The notes under the pieces were generated by a model. That model did no database searches. It was not told the origin of the DNA and worked only from the letters and a program-made list of their open reading frames with translations. The translations under genes and the position numbers were made by a program. Below are positions 60,776 through 64,000 of a DNA stretch of 64,000 nt, one piece after another. The DNA is taken from contig JAQFVV010000232.1 in assembly GCA_028023455.1 (NCBI GenBank), forward strand, positions 434,001 to 498,000. Reading direction: 5' to 3'. This stretch comes from Epiperipatus broadwayi (Eukaryota; Onychophora; Udeonychophora; Euonychophora; Peripatidae). Every line of letters starts with the position of its first letter. Positions within the stretch are counted from its first letter, which is position 1.

Positions 60776-61750
60776 ACATGGGTCTCGTGTTGTGCGGTAG
60801 ATAGGTTCCACAGAAAACCCGCATTAAAAAAATTTACACAAAAATAGACTTAACTTACCTTGAAAAATGGGGGATAGGGTCTGTAATTTTCAGAAGTCGC
60901 ATAAAAGCAAAGCAACAAGGAAAAATTACTTTAAAATTCGCATTAAAAAAATAAGCAAATAAAGCATGACTGATAAAAAATTTCAAATATTTAAAAAAAA
61001 TTAATACAAGACAAACTTTTATTACGTTTTTTTATTAATTGCAGTATTTAATTTCACATTTTTCATACATATTTTAATCATTAACACTAGCATTCGTTTG
61101 TAAACTGATAAAAAATCAGATTCGATGTGATGTATTGTGGCTTCTCCTTAAACGAAGTCAAAAATCTCTCAGCAATTATGCCCAGAAAAACCTGTTAGCC
61201 ACTTTATTTTTATTCGTGATGTGATGTACAACTAGCGCCAGTTTCAGTCTTGTGTTGTGTTAATGGTTTTCTAATTCTATTTAAAAAATTAAATCGCAAT
61301 CAAAACAAAAAGATTATATATTATCATTAGAAAGATTATTTTCAGTTTATAAAATCTTCGTTTTTTATTTTAAAAATCTAAAAGATTATTTATTTCTGTT
61401 ATATATAACAAAATACGTTTTAAAAGTTTAAATTTTTTGAATATTTATTGCTATATTTTTATATGTAAGTATAAATGTATTATTATTATTTATTAATTAG
61501 TATAAGTATGTTATTTACATAGAAGCTAAGTTTCTAAATACAGCTTCAGGCCATATTTACGTTAGCTGCTAATATAACGTTATACTTTTGAAAGAAAAAA
61601 AAAGTATTTCAAGTGAAAATAAGTTGTTAATAATTTTAATTCCGTGATATCTAATAAATATAGTGAAATATAAAAGACATTAAGAAGAAACATGAATCGC
61701 ATAACTTCAAAATCGCATTAAAATAATCCGCATAACACGAGACCCAGGTG
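60775..61750. mobile_element. Tigger/pogo-like MITE, TA target duplication
   Basis: Ends are CACATGGGTCTCGTGTTGTG on the left and (reversed) CACCTGGGTCTCGTGTTATG on the right, flanked by TA at 60,773-60,774 and 61,751-61,752. The subterminal 'gtgcggtagataggttcc' with 'aacccgcattaaaa' resembles the 'ttatgcgg..ggttcc..aacccgcatt' pattern of Tigger-type elements. No transposase. A LINE 3' fragment is inserted in it at 61,134-61,217. Confidence 0.7.
61134..61217 (-). mobile_element. 84-bp LINE 3' end with 10-bp duplication
   Basis: The inverse of the 3' end at 43,285-43,370 ('cttctccttaaacgaagtca', 'cagcaattatgcccag'). Flanked by GATGTGATGT at 61,124-61,133 and 61,218-61,227. Extreme 5' truncation is typical of LINE insertion. 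Confidence 0.65.
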
Positions 61751-61752
61751 TA

Positions 61753-62690
61753 TTGAATATTTAAAAAATTATGTTAAACCGCAAATTTTATAATAACTTA
61801 AGTTTGTGTTATTGGAAAATGATATAATATATATTATTTGAAACACAAAAGAATGTAATGAAGTTGAAAAAATATAGCCACTGATATTCAAAGTAATAAA
61901 AAAAAGGGGAAAAAATTAATATTTCTAAAAGTATTTTCATATTATTTCATAAATTCAAAATTTTCATGCTTAAATTTTAAATCTATGCTTTTGTTAATAA
62001 CTCCATTGCATTCCTCATTAAATTTCCAAAAGATTAATGTATAATATAACTTATCTAAGGTAATTCATCACTTCAATACTTCGAGAAATAAGGACATTAT
62101 AACTTTCAATTTTTCATGATAGCCCCTCAAAGAATTTTTCCATACAGGCATTTGCAATGAATATGTCATCTCTAATAACAAGTAGTTAATATTGATCAAT
62201 AATTAGTGTAATCTGAATATTATAATAAAGAACTTCAATAAAGTTTGTAATTTATTAAAAAATTAGCCATTAATTTTTATATTACAGGAAAATATGAGGA
62301 AAAATTACAAAGTTAAAATTATACATAAAAATTAGTAGGGTAAAAAGCAAACCAAAATAATATATGCTAAATACATTATAGTTGGTGATGATGAAAGCTT
62401 AAGACAGATTACGATTCCATACACGATGTAGCTAAACAAAAAAAAGGGGGCTTAGAGTCAATGCTATGTAGTATATTAATAATAGTATACTTTATTATTT
62501 ATCCTACTTGTCAGCAGCTTGTGGCAAGCACACACTTCATCTTGTTAGATGGAATTTACCTAAAATATAAAATCAAGTGATTATTACAAAATGATATCTT
62601 ACAATTAAAAATAATACTGCAACCAAATGCAAATACAACTTACCAATTAGAGCTGCTGATGATCATCTATAGGGGGAGATCTTGACTGAG
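61753..62690. other. AT-rich DNA, nothing recognised
   Basis: No open frame or shared repeat noticed. The region borders the 3' side of the piggyBac remnant and may contain its terminus, but I found no convincing CCC...TTAA end. Confidence 0.4.
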
Positions 62691-62724
62691 CTGGCATGCT
62701 AGTTGACCCTCTGGCAGAAGCTGA

Positions 62725-63960
62725 TTACAGTGGTGTCTGAGGTGTGGCACCTATCACACTCTCACTGTGATAGATAGCAAAACAGTTCATCACAGCACTT
62801 TGGCAGAGTGTGACAGGTCTACACTCCATGCAGTCAAAAAAACGTTCATGCCTTTGTTTCTTTTTTAGGCAGACAACACATGTTCTTTTACAAATATTGT
62901 GTTGGCGAAGGTCAACTAGGGCTATGCTTTCCACTGATAAGTTGAACCAGATGTGGTACGACATGAACTCTTGAAGAAAATCCATCAATGAGACTCTTTG
63001 CTAAGGCTCTACGAAAAGTTAAAAGTTTCCATTTTCTTCTGTTTCACAGTCATATATTCTGTATACAGAATATATTATACAGAACATATGCATTTGTGAG
63101 AGCTGTGTCAAAACAGTGCCAGAAAGAATGCATTTGCCATCGGACAGACTTTCTCTTCCAACCATACTGAAGTCATTTCCGATTGTCCAAGTCTACTCCA
63201 CCTATGTAGCAGTTGTATATTTTTATTGCAGGTGGGCATAGATATGACTGACATGTCTCATTTTTGAGTCATCTTTTAAAAGCATCATCTCCAGAAGGTG
63301 GATAAGCATTGGTAAGCATTGGAATTGGCTTCTTATCCACCCAAATTAAAAACTGAAGACCACTGCCTTGATCAATTACAAAATGTGAGTCTCCCCTATT
63401 ATTTTTTTTTTATAATTTTTATACAGTTCTTTGATGCTGTCAGAGATACCGCTTCTATTTGCATTTAGTATGCCACAATAGTAGAGTTTGTTTGCAGATA
63501 GCTCTTTTGCTAACTGTATGCTTATAGTATATACAAGTGCTTTAATATGCTAGATGAAGAAGCTGTTAGTGATAACAAAAACAATCAAAGTAAATTAATC
63601 CAGGTCTAGTACTTTCAAAGTTTTTCCCTCGTATTCATGGCCAAAATAGATTTTAAATCATTGCTGTCATTGATAAATGATAATGTATGTAAATGCGTAT
63701 GCAAATTAACTTGTCCATTTTTTTGAAATAGCAAAACATGTGTCACATCTATTGATCGCGCATACGCTTGTAAAAAATCTATCACAAAAAATAATGTGAT
63801 GCTGTTTGGATAGATATGGTAAAACTACGGAAAGCACACCTAACCTAGCCACCATCTGAAGTTGTACTTTTACCTGTAAACAACTCCATATGGACACATA
63901 TCCATTATGGCTATCTGCACATATCCCCCATTTGAACCCTCACTTTATCGGTTTTGAGGA
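62725..63960 (-). pseudogene. piggyBac transposase, broken, extends past the window
   Basis: DDE transposase of the TTAA-specific piggyBac family, read on the minus strand from the right edge. YLSKQHHIIFCDRFFTSV (about 63,775-63,830) is the region of an early catalytic aspartate. ELSANKLYYCGILNANRSG lies near 63,450-63,510. GDSHFVIDQGSGLQFLIWVD then KKPIPMLTNAYPP near 63,290-63,395 carry the next aspartate. YIGGVDLDN near 63,185-63,210 is the family's '.MGGVD..D' motif. The C-terminal cysteine-rich zinc finger is KRTCVVCLKKKQRHERFFDC, then CRPVTLC and CFAIYH near 62,755-62,905. Stops follow DDAFKR and NRK, and frames shift near 63,000 and 63,600. The N-terminus is outside the window. Resembles PGBD4-type proteins. 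Confidence 0.82.
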
Positions 63961-64000
63961 CTCAAATTGTTTCATGCTATTACGACCAGTAAATTTAGTA

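Overview
The window looks like AT-rich, repeat-dense nuclear DNA of an animal. It has no operons, no long open frames and no recognisable host gene. Every protein-coding trace I can name belongs to a transposable element of a kind found in metazoa: Penelope-like, RTE-type LINE, LTR-retrotransposon Gag, hAT, Tigger/pogo, piggyBac and a Merlin/IS1016-like fragment. All are broken by stops, frameshifts, truncation or later insertions. The species cannot be read from the sequence; base composition and element mix fit an invertebrate better than a vertebrate, but that is inference.

Layout. 0-9 kb: the 3' end of an LTR-like repeat cutting a Penelope reverse transcriptase, SINE-like repeats, two opposed copies of a TA-duplicating DNA transposon, a foldback element and a solo LTR. 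9-19 kb: a further LTR start, long unassigned AT-rich DNA, a promoter-like island and a large palindromic repeat. 19-29 kb: two solo LTRs (19,408-21,510 and 27,075-28,811) and a near-perfect 149-bp-arm hairpin at 22.1-22.4 kb. 29-32 kb: a Penelope-like element with reverse transcriptase and GIY-YIG traces between inverted terminal repeats. 33-40 kb: a nested stack, with a hAT element inside an older repeat, an RTE LINE and a palindromic repeat inside the hAT, and a Merlin-like element beside it. 40-46 kb: two inverted, truncated Tigger/pogo copies around a LINE 3' end. 46-49 kb: a foldback element split by a second Merlin-like copy. 49-55 kb: mostly unassigned, with a degenerate Gag. 56-59 kb: an RTE LINE split by a third Merlin-like copy. 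59-62 kb: a hairpin repeat and a Tigger-like MITE. 62.7-64 kb: a decayed piggyBac transposase running off the right edge.

The strongest new observation is a family of about 1-kb elements (38,793-40,060; 46,630-47,723; 56,875-57,826). Their inverted ends begin GGTA or GATA, each is flanked by an 8-bp target duplication, and two have their empty site preserved elsewhere in this same window. One carries a peptide resembling the N-terminus of Merlin/IS1016 transposases. Second is an LTR-like family whose insertions are flanked by 4-bp ATAN duplications and whose 3' ends form a hairpin containing a second copy of the 5' terminus. The window is best read as a record of successive insertions rather than as cooperating genes.
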